Assembly: GCF_918741275.1 (NCBI RefSeq)
Contig: NZ_CAKKNA010000001.1
Location: 1-64,000, forward strand
DNA length: 64,000 nucleotides
Origin: Bacillus sp. CECT 9360
Lineage (GTDB): Bacteria > Bacillota > Bacilli > Bacillales > DSM-1321
Reading direction: 5' to 3'
Made by a program: the position numbers and the translations under genes. The notes below the pieces were generated by a model, which did no database searches, was not told where the DNA came from, and worked only from the letters and a program-made list of their open reading frames with translations. This document shows positions 41,801 through 50,959 of the stretch, piece by piece. Positions within the stretch are counted from its first letter, which is position 1; each line of letters starts with the position of its first letter.

Positions 41801-41937
41801 CAGGTTAATCAAAAATTCAGACGGTTTTCGTTAAATCGATTGTTGAAGGAAGATTTGCTGGGATACAGTAAAGTTTCTTTTAATTATGCTTAAAATGCCT
41901 ATTGTTGATTAAACTCTACAATTCCCAAAAGTTAACC

Positions 41938-43269
41938 TCACTTAGCCTTTGTTTTACCCTCAATTGTTAAACTTTTTTTACTTTGGTTTCCAAAAGCATC
42001 GAGTGCCATGACCTCGAAAACATAGGTGGTATCAGCTTTTAAGCCTTCAACCGGCAGTGTCAATTGATTTGGGATAGGATCGTTATAGTATTCAGAGAAG
42101 GCTTTAAATTCTTTCGCTATTTTGCCGGTTTCTTTTTCTTTGGCTGTTACTTTGTAAGAATGCAATAGTAAATTATCCGTGGCTTGAGTAAACTTAATGG
42201 CAGTACTCGTTGATGTTGTTTTGTTCTCTACTATCGAGATATCAGCTTTTTTGGGGAAAGAAGGTTTAATTTGGTCTCTTGTATCCGTAAATTTAAACGT
42301 ATTTGTTTTGAACGGATATTTGATCTCCCAAGGTTTGCCTGTCCAATCGTTATTGTGGAAATCACGGCGCTTAATCACAACTTTGTTTTTATACGCTTCC
42401 ACGACTAGCCCTTGACTAATGCTTTCATGGCCAGGCGGCAATTCGCCTTGAAGGTAGCCAGCCTCAGTCCACATGTAACTTACAGAAGAAGTTCCAACCG
42501 ATGTGAAATCTTTTTGATGAATCGTTCTTGGATCATCTAATGGATAATGTGTATGCCCTGAAAAATTAATGCTCTGAGGATAATTTTTCAGAGTATTATA
42601 TAGAAGGTCACGATTCGTTACGGTGCCCCATTCACTGCCAAAAACAGTATCTTTCATTGGCTGGTGCAGAAACACGAAGATTGGCTTCTTAGGATCATCG
42701 TTTTCAGCTTGCTTCAATTGCTTATCCAGCCAAGCAATTTGTTCTTTGGAATAATATCCTTCCGTTACACCGTTTTCAGGAGCAAGGATAATAAAATGAT
42801 AGCCTTTGATTTTCTTGTGGTAATGAATAGATTCCATTTCTGTTTCGGTAAGGAATCGTTTTTGGGCATTTTCTTCAGATAGGCCATTCCAATAGTCGTG
42901 ATTACCGATAGTAAAAAGGGAAGAGGCTTTAGGCTGTTTTTTTGCATTGTACAATGAAAAGAAACGATCATATTCTTCCTGAAACCCATTATTTGTTAAG
43001 TCACCCACTACGACAAATGCATCTTGGTTTGGGGCCTGTTCGTTCAACTGGTTTAAAGCAGCCTCAAATTTTTGTAAGTCCATCGTTCCGCTTTTTTCAA
43101 TATGTACATCACTAATAACAGGAAACACAAGTTCGGGTTTCTTTCCATCGGCGGTTTTGTCGGGATTAGAATCTGCTTTTGCACTCCAAGGCAAGGCCGA
43201 AACGATCAAGCAAAAAATGATAATTGCCAGACTAATTTCTTTCTTTTTATCTAAGAAAAAGCCTCTCAT
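41938..43269 (-). CDS. Exported calcineurin-like phosphoesterase
   Basis: A 443-residue exported protein. After a membrane/signal segment (about 12-31) comes a metallophosphatase domain with all motifs: ISDVHIE (D54, H56), VVGDLTNNG (D90), TIGNHDYW (N123, H124), FVFLHQPM and NFSGHTHYPLD. The C-terminal 100 residues look like a fibronectin-III-type fold (FTQATDNLLLHSYKVTAKEK, ADTTYVFEVMALDAFGNQS). It may act on cell-surface or nucleotide phosphoesters. AGGAGG precedes the ATG. No close neighbour on the same strand. Confidence 0.85.
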   Translation of the reverse strand: MRGFFLDKKKEISLAIIIFCLIVSALPWSAKADSNPDKTADGKKPELVFPVISDVHIEKSGTMDLQKFEAALNQLNEQAPNQDAFVVVGDLTNNGFQEEYDRFFSLYNAKKQPKASSLFTIGNHDYWNGLSEENAQKRFLTETEMESIHYHKKIKGYHFIILAPENGVTEGYYSKEQIAWLDKQLKQAENDDPKKPIFVFLHQPMKDTVFGSEWGTVTNRDLLYNTLKNYPQSINFSGHTHYPLDDPRTIHQKDFTSVGTSSVSYMWTEAGYLQGELPPGHESISQGLVVEAYKNKVVIKRRDFHNNDWTGKPWEIKYPFKTNTFKFTDTRDQIKPSFPKKADISIVENKTTSTSTAIKFTQATDNLLLHSYKVTAKEKETGKIAKEFKAFSEYYNDPIPNQLTLPVEGLKADTTYVFEVMALDAFGNQSKKSLTIEGKTKAK

Positions 43270-43717
43270 AATGTAACCTCCTATATAGTAAATTCTCTAT
43301 TATCGTAACGGAACATGTTTAATTAGCTATGAATTTTTTGTAAACTTTATATTTCTAGAATGTCTCAATCAGATAGGTAATATCCAGATTTAAAAGTTTC
43401 TACATAGGGGCAGACAAACGAGTGGAACTGGAGCTAAGATAAGATTCCATTTTATGGATGATGTCTGTCATCATTCCAGTAGAAGGGCGAATTCAGGGTT
43501 TCTTCAATATATTCAGTATCATAGATTCCAAGGATGATATTAAAGAAGTATATGATTTAATTGGTTCGTTTCTTAAAACCGTAACACAAGAGAATGTTAA
43601 CGCGTAATACGCCCAGTTTATTGTGTAAGCGGACCGATACTTTGAAAAAGGTAAGGAGGCTTTGCTCGGTGTCAATTTAAGCTTTTTTTTACAGTTAGAT
43701 TGACATTTACATGTAGT
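43270..43717. other. Intergenic region with a small ORF remnant
   Basis: About 450 bases. The plus strand holds an ATG-started 49-codon frame (43458-43607; contains FFNIFSIIDSKDDIKEVYDL and ends QENVNA) without a ribosome site. Its composition looks protein-like, so it may be the tail of a lost gene. No family is recognised. Nothing else is evident. Confidence 0.35.
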
Positions 43718-44572
43718 TTATAGACGATTTATCTGTCTCCACGTACATACCAGCCCATCTACAATTGGTTCAATCACATCTTTATCCGTAAGATAACGAA
43801 AGTGGGATAGTGGATTCCAGCTTGTGAATACATTACCAATATTGACTTCTCTATCTTCATTGACAGTTTTATGATAACTCTCACTGGCTGTTCTTAAGGG
43901 ATAGCCTAAAATATCATCTTTGTCATAAAAGTTGATCCATTCCCCTGTTAAACCAGGGTGAAAATCTTCAAGTTTAGATGATGGAATATTTATCGGCCGG
44001 TCAAAGTCGTGGTAACGTAAACTCCAAAGAGGAAGGGATGACCCAAGAGTATAAAATAGGGTTAACGTATCCCCTTTTTCCAAAGGTGAGGCCTCATTCA
44101 CTACCGAAGTTACCTCTTGCTCTTTAAACTGCAAATCGTAGAAATAATTGCTTGCAATAACAGAACCGAGACTGTGGGAGATGACGCATAAAGGTGCTTC
44201 GTTGCCGGCTGTTTCGGCGAGGATGTTGAGGTGGGCGCCTATTTGATCATGGACTCGCTGATAATTATGCTTCGCCGTCTCTACCGGTTGATAGGCAATC
44301 GCATCACCTAAATAATGAATGATAAAACGTCGTAGCGTTTGAAAATCCAAACCGCTTTTCACAACGATATCTTCTAGCAATTGTTCTTCCCGGTCGGCAA
44401 ATACCTTTGCCCAATGAACGGGCTGAATGATCAGATAGGAGGATGGATTTTGAACTAGATGGTGTAATCTTTTATCGAATTCTTGATTGATCATTGAAAT
44501 CATATCCACTGCAAATTCCTGCGTAGTATTGCCAATCCCGTGAATAATCGCCACAGCTAGTTTTTTATACAT
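43718..44572 (-). CDS. Lipase-like alpha/beta hydrolase
   Basis: A 284-residue cytoplasmic protein with an alpha/beta-hydrolase plan: oxyanion-type HGIGNTTQEF at 11-20, nucleophile elbow SHSLGS with S134 after a beta strand (PLCVI), and a possible C-terminal acid/His region (about 225-270; FYDKDDILGYP, HFRYLTDKDV). No signal peptide. The substrate is unknown; close relatives in bacilli are generally uncharacterised. A GGAG site precedes the ATG. Confidence 0.7.
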   Translation of the reverse strand: MYKKLAVAIIHGIGNTTQEFAVDMISMINQEFDKRLHHLVQNPSSYLIIQPVHWAKVFADREEQLLEDIVVKSGLDFQTLRRFIIHYLGDAIAYQPVETAKHNYQRVHDQIGAHLNILAETAGNEAPLCVISHSLGSVIASNYFYDLQFKEQEVTSVVNEASPLEKGDTLTLFYTLGSSLPLWSLRYHDFDRPINIPSSKLEDFHPGLTGEWINFYDKDDILGYPLRTASESYHKTVNEDREVNIGNVFTSWNPLSHFRYLTDKDVIEPIVDGLVCTWRQINRL

Positions 44573-44854
44573 CTTTCCACTCCTTTATAAAATAATCTCA
44601 CTTTAGGTTCAGGTTACATGTAAGCAGATACATTCCATTCAATATAATAGTAAAATTTATGAATGAAATAGGGAAGTGCAAATCTAATTATTTAAAAAGA
44701 TTAATAGCTCTCCATACAATCACCAACAGCATTATTCTAATTGAAAACTGCTATACTAAACAAAGGATCATTTTCAAAAGATCGATTATACAAAAGATTG
44801 TCATAATAGAATTATGTAAATCCGACTGAAGAAAAAAGAGAGGCCCAAATTTTT

Positions 44855-45712
44855 ATGAAAAATTATAAACAAATAGAGCAAGTTTTCGGCGGTTCAGATC
44901 CATTCCAGGTTGGGGATTTTACTGTGAGAAATTACCTTCCAAAGTATGAAAATCTCCAAAGGATGAGCCCTTTCTTTTTCATGGATCACGGTCCTTCAAT
45001 GACATTTCCTCCGATTTCCGGCAAAGGCCGAACCGACGGATTACACCCGCATCGAGGAATCGAAACGGTTTCGATCGTATTTGAAGGCAGCATCACCCAC
45101 TTTGATACAAAAGGAAATGGCGGCACGATTCACCAGAATGAGGTTCAGTGGATGACAGCCGGTTCCGGGATTCAACATATGGAGTTTCCGGAGCTTCCTG
45201 AAGGAGGAGCGGTTGATTTCGTTCAACTATGGGTCAATCTCCCTAAAGCACACAAACTGACTGAACCAAAATACCAATCGCTTAACGTGGATAAAATTCC
45301 AAATGTTCCGCTAGAAGAAACGGGAGGAACCGTGCGAGTCATCGCAGGTGAATACAATGGCATAAAAGGCCCTGCATCCACTTTTGCGCCAATGAATATA
45401 TTTGATGTCCGGCTTAATCGCAGTGGAAAAGCAAATTTGTCGTTCCCGAGCGACTACAATACAGGCATTTTCATAGTCAAGGGCTCTGCAGCAATCAATG
45501 AGGAAGTAGATGTGTCTTCGCAGCAATTTGTCCTTTTTAAAAACGAGGGCGAAAAAATTTTACTTGAAGCTACGAGTGAAAATACAATCGTATTGGTTCT
45601 CAGTGGCGAACCGCTTAACGAGCCGATTGCACATCGCGGACCGTTTGTGATGAACACGGAGGAAGAAATCGTCCAGGCCTTCAGGGATTATCAGAACGGG
45701 ATGTTTGACTAA
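44855..45712 (+). CDS. Pirin-family bicupin protein
   Basis: A 285-residue pirin. The N-terminal cupin has the metal-binding histidines in LHPHRGIETVSIV and ITHFDTKGNGGTIHQNEVQW then GSGIQHMEFP, giving the H-x-H...H...E-type site; the C-terminal cupin begins near residue 180 (MNIFDVRLNRSGKANLSFPS) and a pirin_C motif SGEPLNEPIAHRGPFVMNT closes it. Some bacterial pirins have quercetinase activity; others are regulators. The AGAGAGG site precedes the ATG, and a strong terminator follows. Confidence 0.9.
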   Translation: MKNYKQIEQVFGGSDPFQVGDFTVRNYLPKYENLQRMSPFFFMDHGPSMTFPPISGKGRTDGLHPHRGIETVSIVFEGSITHFDTKGNGGTIHQNEVQWMTAGSGIQHMEFPELPEGGAVDFVQLWVNLPKAHKLTEPKYQSLNVDKIPNVPLEETGGTVRVIAGEYNGIKGPASTFAPMNIFDVRLNRSGKANLSFPSDYNTGIFIVKGSAAINEEVDVSSQQFVLFKNEGEKILLEATSENTIVLVLSGEPLNEPIAHRGPFVMNTEEEIVQAFRDYQNGMFD

Positions 45713-45758
45713 GAAGGGAGAACATTTCTGGTTAGGCAACCATTATTAAGTAAGAGGT

Positions 45759-45802
45759 AAACGCTATTCTTTCATGGCAACTGAAAGAATAGCGTTTTTT
45801 TG
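45759..45802 (+). terminator. Strong terminator of the pirin gene
   Basis: AAACGCTATTCTTTCA pairs perfectly with TGAAAGAATAGCGTTT, followed by TTTT. Confidence 0.85.
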
Positions 45803-45872
45803 TTTTCTCATGTAATTATGTCCGACAGCAGTAGAAGGTAACTGGCTACATATCTCTTAACGCGTATGGTGC

Positions 45873-46187
45873 TTAAAACATCTCATTAATTTCCCATGAT
45901 TCAACGGTTAAATACGCGGTATGCGGATTCATGCCTTTGCCGATTAAATAAGCCATAGCCGCCACTTCCTGCAAAACATGCATATTTGAAGTGTCCTTCG
46001 CCTCCTCCAGGCCGTATTTAACAAAAGGAGAAATCTTCTTTATCACTTCTGATTTCAAATGAGGATAAAAAGGTTGTTTGACCATCGGCTTTGCCCACAT
46101 CTCAGCTTCGGGATATTGCGGGAAATCACCGGCAAATTGCGGATGGTTGTAAGACATTCCATATGGGTACTGTCGGTAAGGGTTCAT
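45873..46187 (-). CDS. Small Tyr/Pro-rich protein of unknown function
   Basis: A 104-residue protein with a Tyr/Pro/Gln-rich N-terminal third (MNPYRQYPYGMSYNHPQF) and a helical remainder (SEVIKKISPFVKYGLEEAKD, EVAAMAYLIGKGMNPHTAYL). The first part resembles spore-coat or surface-associated small proteins of bacilli, but the family is not recognised. A GAAAGAAAG-type weak site precedes the ATG. It stands alone between pirin and the subtilase. Confidence 0.55.
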   Translation of the reverse strand: MNPYRQYPYGMSYNHPQFAGDFPQYPEAEMWAKPMVKQPFYPHLKSEVIKKISPFVKYGLEEAKDTSNMHVLQEVAAMAYLIGKGMNPHTAYLTVESWEINEMF

Positions 46188-46405
46188 TTGTAACTTTCTT
46201 TCTTAAAATTCATCTCAATCGGTTTTATCATATGCACCGCAAAAGCCGGCCTACTTACAACAAATTTGGAGATGAATGAATTCCATAATGAAAACAAATT
46301 TAGAACCTGATTAATCCCATGAGATTAAACACCACTATTTGCCATCGTTAAATACCGATGACAAAAACAAACTAATAAAATCAAATTGATTCCAGGGGTG
46401 CCTTC

Positions 46406-47815
46406 ATGGGAAAAATACCTAGGTTCTTACTATTTACTATTTCCTTTGCGATCTTTATAACGGTTGGATCGGTCTTTTTGTCTCATAACGAAAGAAATAC
46501 TCGAAATCCGGAAATTAATACTGCCAATAACCGATTTAATGTCCCTGTTTCAAGAATCCAGAATGTTAATAACGGCCGGCAGCTCCTGCAGATCAACAGC
46601 ATTGCTGACGGAGAAAATATCAAGAAGCATTTAAGGACTGATCCTGCCGTGTTTCTTATTAACCAGAATGAAAATAGGGAGAGCCATTATAATAAAAAAG
46701 AAGTATCGGTAAAATTCAAACAAAATCCAGACAAACAGATCATGAACAAGATGATGGCGGACATCGACGGCACACTAATGAAAAATCTCGATTCCAGATT
46801 CGTCTTCCGCTCCAATAATTTGACAACGCCAAAACTGATTCAATATTTTAACAGCCAAAATGAAGTTGATTATGCAGAACCAAATTATCTTTATCTGCAA
46901 AATCAAATCAATTTGCCGAATGATTTGTTGTACCGTGAGCAATACCAATGGAACTTGCCTGTCATCCAAACAGAATCAGGCTGGGATGTTTCAAGAGGTG
47001 ATGAAGATATTGTGATCGCAGTCATAGATACGGGTGTCGATTTAAATCATCCGGATTTAAGAAGGCGGGTAACGGAGGGATACAATGTGCTGGCAGATAA
47101 TAACATTCCTCAAGATGATAATGGCCATGGCACCCACGTATCCGGTATTATTGCCTCTGAAACAAATAACCGTGAAGGAGTCGCCGGGCTTACATGGTTT
47201 AATAAGATTATGCCGATTAAAGCAATGAGCGCAGCAGGGTATGGCACTACTTTTGATATAGCAAAGGGGATTATCTGGGCGGTTGATCACGGGGCAGATG
47301 TCATCAATTTGAGCTTAGGGAATTATCATCCATCTTCCTTGATGAAAGAAGCTGTCGAATATGCCTATGCTAACAACGTGGTCCTAGTGTCCGCAGCAGG
47401 GAACGAAAATACGAGCGATGCGAGCTATCCTGCTATTTATCCGGAAGTTCTTAGTGTCTCTGCCGTAAGCTACACGGGGGAACGCGCTTCTTTTTCGAAT
47501 TATGGAGACTATATCGATGTTGCAGCTCCTGGCGTCCAAATTCCAAGTACGTATGTAAATCGGCAATATGCGGCGATGTCGGGAACATCCATGGCTTCGC
47601 CTCATGTAGCAGGACTGGCAGGCCTCGTGCTTTCTGAAAACCCTGATTTAACAAATAGAGAGGTCATGGACATTATTAAAGATACCGCGTATGACATCGG
47701 CGCACGCGGCAATGACGAAGACTTTGGCAGCGGGTTGATCGATGTCAGTAATGCGTTGGAAGCTGCCCGGAATCATGATGAGGGAAGAAACTTCATTGAT
47801 GATTTATTTGAATAA
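46406..47815 (+). CDS. Subtilisin-like serine protease with propeptide, exported
   Basis: A 469-residue S8 peptidase. A signal/anchor helix lies at about 7-26, a long N-terminal prodomain at about 95-165 (VSVKFKQNPDKQIMNKM then NEVDYAEPNYLY) of the inhibitor-like type, and a catalytic domain from about 178: D208 (VIAVIDTGVDLNHPDL), H241 (DDNGHGTHVSG), N333 (SAAGNENTSDASYPA) and S395 (MSGTSMASPHVAG). Resembles thermitase/fervidolysin-type secreted proteases. AGGGGTG precedes the ATG. It is distinct from the intracellular Isp at 13362. Confidence 0.9.
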   Translation: MGKIPRFLLFTISFAIFITVGSVFLSHNERNTRNPEINTANNRFNVPVSRIQNVNNGRQLLQINSIADGENIKKHLRTDPAVFLINQNENRESHYNKKEVSVKFKQNPDKQIMNKMMADIDGTLMKNLDSRFVFRSNNLTTPKLIQYFNSQNEVDYAEPNYLYLQNQINLPNDLLYREQYQWNLPVIQTESGWDVSRGDEDIVIAVIDTGVDLNHPDLRRRVTEGYNVLADNNIPQDDNGHGTHVSGIIASETNNREGVAGLTWFNKIMPIKAMSAAGYGTTFDIAKGIIWAVDHGADVINLSLGNYHPSSLMKEAVEYAYANNVVLVSAAGNENTSDASYPAIYPEVLSVSAVSYTGERASFSNYGDYIDVAAPGVQIPSTYVNRQYAAMSGTSMASPHVAGLAGLVLSENPDLTNREVMDIIKDTAYDIGARGNDEDFGSGLIDVSNALEAARNHDEGRNFIDDLFE

Positions 47816-47925
47816 TTGATTTGTAAAAGAACAGGGACCAAAAACAAAAACAACTCGTGAGGTTCCTCAGTTTACAACAATCACCAGTGGATTTAGATGT
47901 TGCTAAGATCATACTCGAAAATGCG

Positions 47926-48030
47926 TTTCGTTTGAATGGACGACGTTTTCGTTTAATTGACCGGTAGTTTCATTTAAATCATCATGTTTTTCGTTTAAAT
48001 CAGATGAATGATCGTTTAAATGATTAAAGC
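47926..48030. repeat. Five degenerate units of exactly 21 bp
   Basis: TTTCGTTT (one unit TTTCATTT, one GATCGTTT) followed by AAAT-like sequence starts at 47926, 47947, 47968, 47989 and 48010, each 21 bp apart; the last nine bases of each unit vary. On the minus strand the units read as seven-residue DLNE-x3 repeats (LNDHSSDLNEKHDDLNETTG) in a short open frame that ends at TGA. Confidence 0.7.
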
Positions 48031-48104
48031 CCCTCTGTAGACATATGATAAAATGTAAATTCTGCAGAAAAAAGGACCTTCGCTTACCTATATTTTTTAC
48101 ATGC

Positions 48105-48136
48105 AGATGCTAAGTTACAGCTTAGCATCTTTTTTA
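48105..48136 (+). terminator. Orphan rho-independent terminator
   Basis: AGATGCTAAG pairs perfectly with CTTAGCATCT around TTACAG, followed by T6. No gene ends just upstream; it may close the protease transcript or a short RNA. Confidence 0.7.
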
Positions 48137-48416
48137 TACGCAGATTTAGACATGAAAAGACGAAGATCTTCATTATTTCTCCCTTTAAGGTTTCGGTACT
48201 TCCTTCTGAAAACCCTGATTTTTTCGCAATATGGTTTTGAAATCCTCGGAAGGTATTATCTACATGGTGTTACTCATATTTGAACGGCACGTCCAATTGA
48301 AATATATCAAAGGAAATGTTATTCTAAAATCTTGATTATGATTATTTTAAAAATAAAAAAGTTTAATATCTGATTTAAAGCTGATGATTCACTTACAATA
48401 TATGAGGTGGATGAAC

Positions 48417-49379
48417 ATGGAGAATAAATATCGAGTTTTGCTTTATTATCAATATGTCACGATCGAAGACCCTGAAAGGTTTACAAAGGACCATTTACGG
48501 TTTTGTAAAGAAGTGGGATTAAAAGGACGGATTCTGGTTTCAAGTGAAGGGATCAATGGAACGGTTTCGGGGACATTGGAGCAAACTGAGGAATATATGG
48601 AGCATATGCAGCGGGATATCCGCTTTAAAGATATGGTGTATAAAATGGATTATGCCGACCAGCATACGTTTAAGAACATGCATGTCCGTCACCGCAGAGA
48701 GCTGGTCACCTTAGGTTTGGACGAAGACGTGAACCCTCTGGAGCTAACAGGGACATATCTCGAACCAAAGGAATTCTTTGCACAAATGCAAGAGGAGGAT
48801 ACGGTTGTAATCGACGCTCGGAACGATTATGAATACGAACTGGGGCATTTCCGCAATGCAATCAATCCTGATATAAAAGCGTTTCGTGAATTGCCTGCTT
48901 GGATCCGAGAGAATAAAGAAAAATTAGAAGGCAAAAAAATCCTGACTTATTGCACCGGCGGAGTCCGCTGCGAAAAGTTTTCTGGATGGCTGTTGAAAGA
49001 GGGATTCGAAGATGTTGCCCAATTACATGGGGGAATCGTTACGTACGGCAATGATCCAGAAGTAAAAGGGCAGCTATGGGACGGCCAGTGTTATGTGTTT
49101 GATGACAGAATCGGTGTGCCGATTAATAAGGTGGAAACTGTAGTTGTCGGACGGGACTACTTTACTAACGAACCTTGCGAACGATACGTAAATTGCGCAA
49201 ATCCCGAATGCGATAAACGCATATTCTGCACGGAGGAAAATGAAAATCGTTATATGCGGAGCTGCAGCCATGAATGTCGGGTTCACCCGGAGAATTTATA
49301 TGTGAAAGAACACGGATTAAACAAAAGTGAAATTCAATCAAGATTAAATGAGATAGATAGTACAAAGGTTTCTTTATAA
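48417..49379 (+). CDS. trhO: tRNA uridine(34) hydroxylase TrhO (rhodanese)
   Basis: A 320-residue enzyme that hydroxylates U34 of certain tRNAs with oxygen (prephenate-independent route to 5-hydroxyuridine). N-terminal TrhO domain with [17 protein letters not shown] and [19 protein letters not shown], a rhodanese domain (about 120-215) with active-site C179 in [15 protein letters not shown], and a C-terminal cysteine cluster ([17 protein letters not shown]) for a metal. The start at 48417 follows GAGGTGG; the frame from 48384 lacks a site. Its terminator is split by the insertion sequence at 49402. Confidence 0.9.
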   Translation: MENKYRVLLYYQYVTIEDPERFTKDHLRFCKEVGLKGRILVSSEGINGTVSGTLEQTEEYMEHMQRDIRFKDMVYKMDYADQHTFKNMHVRHRRELVTLGLDEDVNPLELTGTYLEPKEFFAQMQEEDTVVIDARNDYEYELGHFRNAINPDIKAFRELPAWIRENKEKLEGKKILTYCTGGVRCEKFSGWLLKEGFEDVAQLHGGIVTYGNDPEVKGQLWDGQCYVFDDRIGVPINKVETVVVGRDYFTNEPCERYVNCANPECDKRIFCTEENENRYMRSCSHECRVHPENLYVKEHGLNKSEIQSRLNEIDSTKVSL

Positions 49380-49385
49380 ACCTAT

Positions 49386-49401
49386 AAAAACAGCCAGTGA
49401 A
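49386..49401 (+). terminator. Left half of the trhO terminator, split by the IS
   Basis: AAAAACAGCCA followed by GTGAA. Its partner TGGCTGTTTTT lies at 50856-50866, on the far side of the element. Removing the element and one copy of TGAA restores an 11-bp stem with a six-base loop and a T-rich tail. Confidence 0.85.
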
Positions 49402-49454
49402 TGAACTGCACCCCAATTGTTAGACACAACTAACAATTGGAGGTGCAGTTTTTT

Positions 49455-49976
49455 GTGACGAAATTTTCCAAGGAACAAAAATTGGATGCTGTGACACGAT
49501 ACCAACTGGGAAACGAAAGTGTGGGAGAAATCGCAAAACAGGTAAAGGCAAACCCTGAAGTGGTTCGTATGTGGATCAAACAATTTGAATATCGCGGAAT
49601 AAAAGCTTTTGAAAAAAGCTATACAGCCTATTCAATGCGTTATAAACTAGACGTACTCAATTATATGAACGAGAATGGGACGTCTCCAAATGAAACTGCC
49701 GTGATCTTTAATATTTCATCACCCAGTCAGATTAGAAAATGGCAAATTCAACTACGTACACATGGAATGGACGCCCTAGACTCGAAAAAGAAGGGGCGTC
49801 CATCGATGAAAAAAGAAAACCATAAAAGAACGAAAAATGAAGCGGCGGCTGATGGGCAGGTTGAAGCTCTCCAAGCAGAAGTAGAGCGCCTGCGTATGGA
49901 GAATGCCTACTTAAAAAAGTTGAATGCCTTAGTTCAAAACAAGGAAAAATCACCAAACAAGACAAAGCGCAAGTAG
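49455..49976 (+). CDS. IS3-family transposase OrfA
   Basis: A 173-residue protein with two helix-turn-helix units (KLDAVTRYQLGNESVGEIAK at about 10-40 and KLDVLNYMNENGTSPNETAV at about 65-100), a basic linker and a C-terminal leucine zipper (VEALQAEVERLRMENAYLKK). GTG 49455 follows TTGGAGGTG. In-frame A-AAA-AAG at 49913-49919 is the expected -1 frameshift site; the -1 frame is open from there into OrfB, giving the OrfAB transposase. Confidence 0.9.
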   Translation: MTKFSKEQKLDAVTRYQLGNESVGEIAKQVKANPEVVRMWIKQFEYRGIKAFEKSYTAYSMRYKLDVLNYMNENGTSPNETAVIFNISSPSQIRKWQIQLRTHGMDALDSKKKGRPSMKKENHKRTKNEAAADGQVEALQAEVERLRMENAYLKKLNALVQNKEKSPNKTKRK

Positions 49977-50002
49977 TCTATGAATTAAGGCATGAGTTTC
50001 CG

Positions 50003-50815
50003 GTGAGAGCACTTCTCAAGCTCGCAGACATTCCGCGTAGCACCTATTATTATTGGGTGAAAAACCTCGGTCGTCCGGATCCAGATGCAGAGCTAAAAAT
50101 ATGGATTCAAACCATTTATGACGAACATAAAGGTCGTTATGGCTACCGTCGTATTCGTGATGAACTTACAAATCTCGGACATCAAGTAAATCACAAAAAG
50201 GTGCAGCGTATCATGAAAGAACTAGGCTTAAAAAGCCTTGTCCGAATGAAAAAATATCGTTCTTACAAAGGAACGGTTGGTAAGATTGCGCCGAATATTT
50301 TAGAACGCAATTTTCAAGCTGAGAAACCAAATGAGAAATGGGTTACAGATATTACGGAGTTCAAATTATTTGGAGAGAAGCTATATGTATCCCCAATGTT
50401 GGATTTATTTAATGGCGAAATCATCACATATACAATCGGTTCAAGACCGACCTATTCACTTGTTTCAACTATGTTAGACCAAGCCTTTGAACGTATAACA
50501 GATGAGGATACACTCCTTATCCATTCTGATCAAGGCTGGCACTACCAAATGACACAATACAGTCATGCCCTAAGTAAACATGGCATTACGCAAAGTATGT
50601 CTCGTAAAGGGAACTGTTACGATAACGCTGTTATGGAAAATTTCTTTGGAATTATGAAATCGGAATTTCTTTATTTAGAAGAATTTGAAAGTGTGGAACA
50701 CTTTAAGCTAGAACTAGCAAAATATATAGATTACTATAATCACAAACGAATCAAGGCAAAGTTAAAAGGCATGAGCCCGGTACAATACCGGACTCATGCC
50801 CAACAAGCTGCCTAA
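50003..50815 (+). CDS. IS3-family transposase OrfB (DDE integrase core)
   Basis: A 270-residue catalytic half. HTH_21 region (LADIPRSTYYYW, then HKGRYGYRRIRDELTNLGH), followed by an rve core with D (WVTDITEF), D (IHSDQGWHYQ) and E (NAVMENFFGIMKSE), the canonical DDE of IS3 elements. The frame is open upstream through KQDKAQVVYELRHEFPVRA to the slippery site, so most OrfB is expected as an OrfAB fusion. Confidence 0.92.
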   Translation: MRALLKLADIPRSTYYYWVKNLGRPDPDAELKIWIQTIYDEHKGRYGYRRIRDELTNLGHQVNHKKVQRIMKELGLKSLVRMKKYRSYKGTVGKIAPNILERNFQAEKPNEKWVTDITEFKLFGEKLYVSPMLDLFNGEIITYTIGSRPTYSLVSTMLDQAFERITDEDTLLIHSDQGWHYQMTQYSHALSKHGITQSMSRKGNCYDNAVMENFFGIMKSEFLYLEEFESVEHFKLELAKYIDYYNHKRIKAKLKGMSPVQYRTHAQQAA

Positions 50816-50850
50816 CGAAATAACCTGTCTAACTTTATGGGGTCACTTCA

Positions 50851-50873
50851 TGAAGTGGCTGTTTTTATTTTTG
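50851..50873 (+). terminator. Right half of the trhO terminator
   Basis: TGAAG then TGGCTGTTTTTATTTTT, the second arm and T tract of the hairpin whose first arm is at 49386-49396. TGAA at 50851-50854 is the target duplication. Confidence 0.85.
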
Positions 50874-50913
50874 GGAACTATATTTCAATCATGCTTGTTA
50901 TTGATTGCGTGTC

Positions 50914-50937
50914 AAGCATACAACCGTTTGTATGCTT
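50914..50937. terminator. Hairpin between IS and LLM oxidoreductase gene
   Basis: AAGCATACAA pairs perfectly with TTGTATGCTT around a four-base loop (CCGT). It lies 22 bp beyond the stop of the minus-strand oxidoreductase gene, but T tracts are poor. Confidence 0.45.
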
Positions 50938-50959
50938 TGCAAAACAGGGGTTCATCTCC

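Larger units (their letters stand above)
47816..48416. other. Intergenic region before trhO
   Basis: About 600 bases without a credible ORF. It contains the 21-bp tandem repeat (47926-48030), a hairpin terminator (48105-48136) and the GAGGTGG ribosome site of trhO. Confidence 0.5.
49402..50850 (+). mobile_element. Complete IS3-family (IS150-type) insertion sequence
   Basis: A 1449-bp element. The terminal inverted repeats TGAACTGCACCCC... and (right, reversed) TGAAGTGACCCC... share 18 of 25 positions, end in TG/CA and include GTTAGACA. It is flanked by the 4-bp direct repeat TGAA (49398-49401 and 50851-50854). OrfA and OrfB lie in the -1 relation with an A6G slippery site. Both frames are intact, so it looks recently active. 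Confidence 0.92.

Noticed and set aside
47926-48030. CRISPR array
   Set aside because: The period of 21 bp with a 12-base core and nine-base gaps is far too short for repeat-spacer units, and no cas genes are present.
48101-48283. 60-codon plus-strand ORF before trhO
   Set aside because: It begins inside a terminator hairpin, has no ribosome site and has no recognisable domain.
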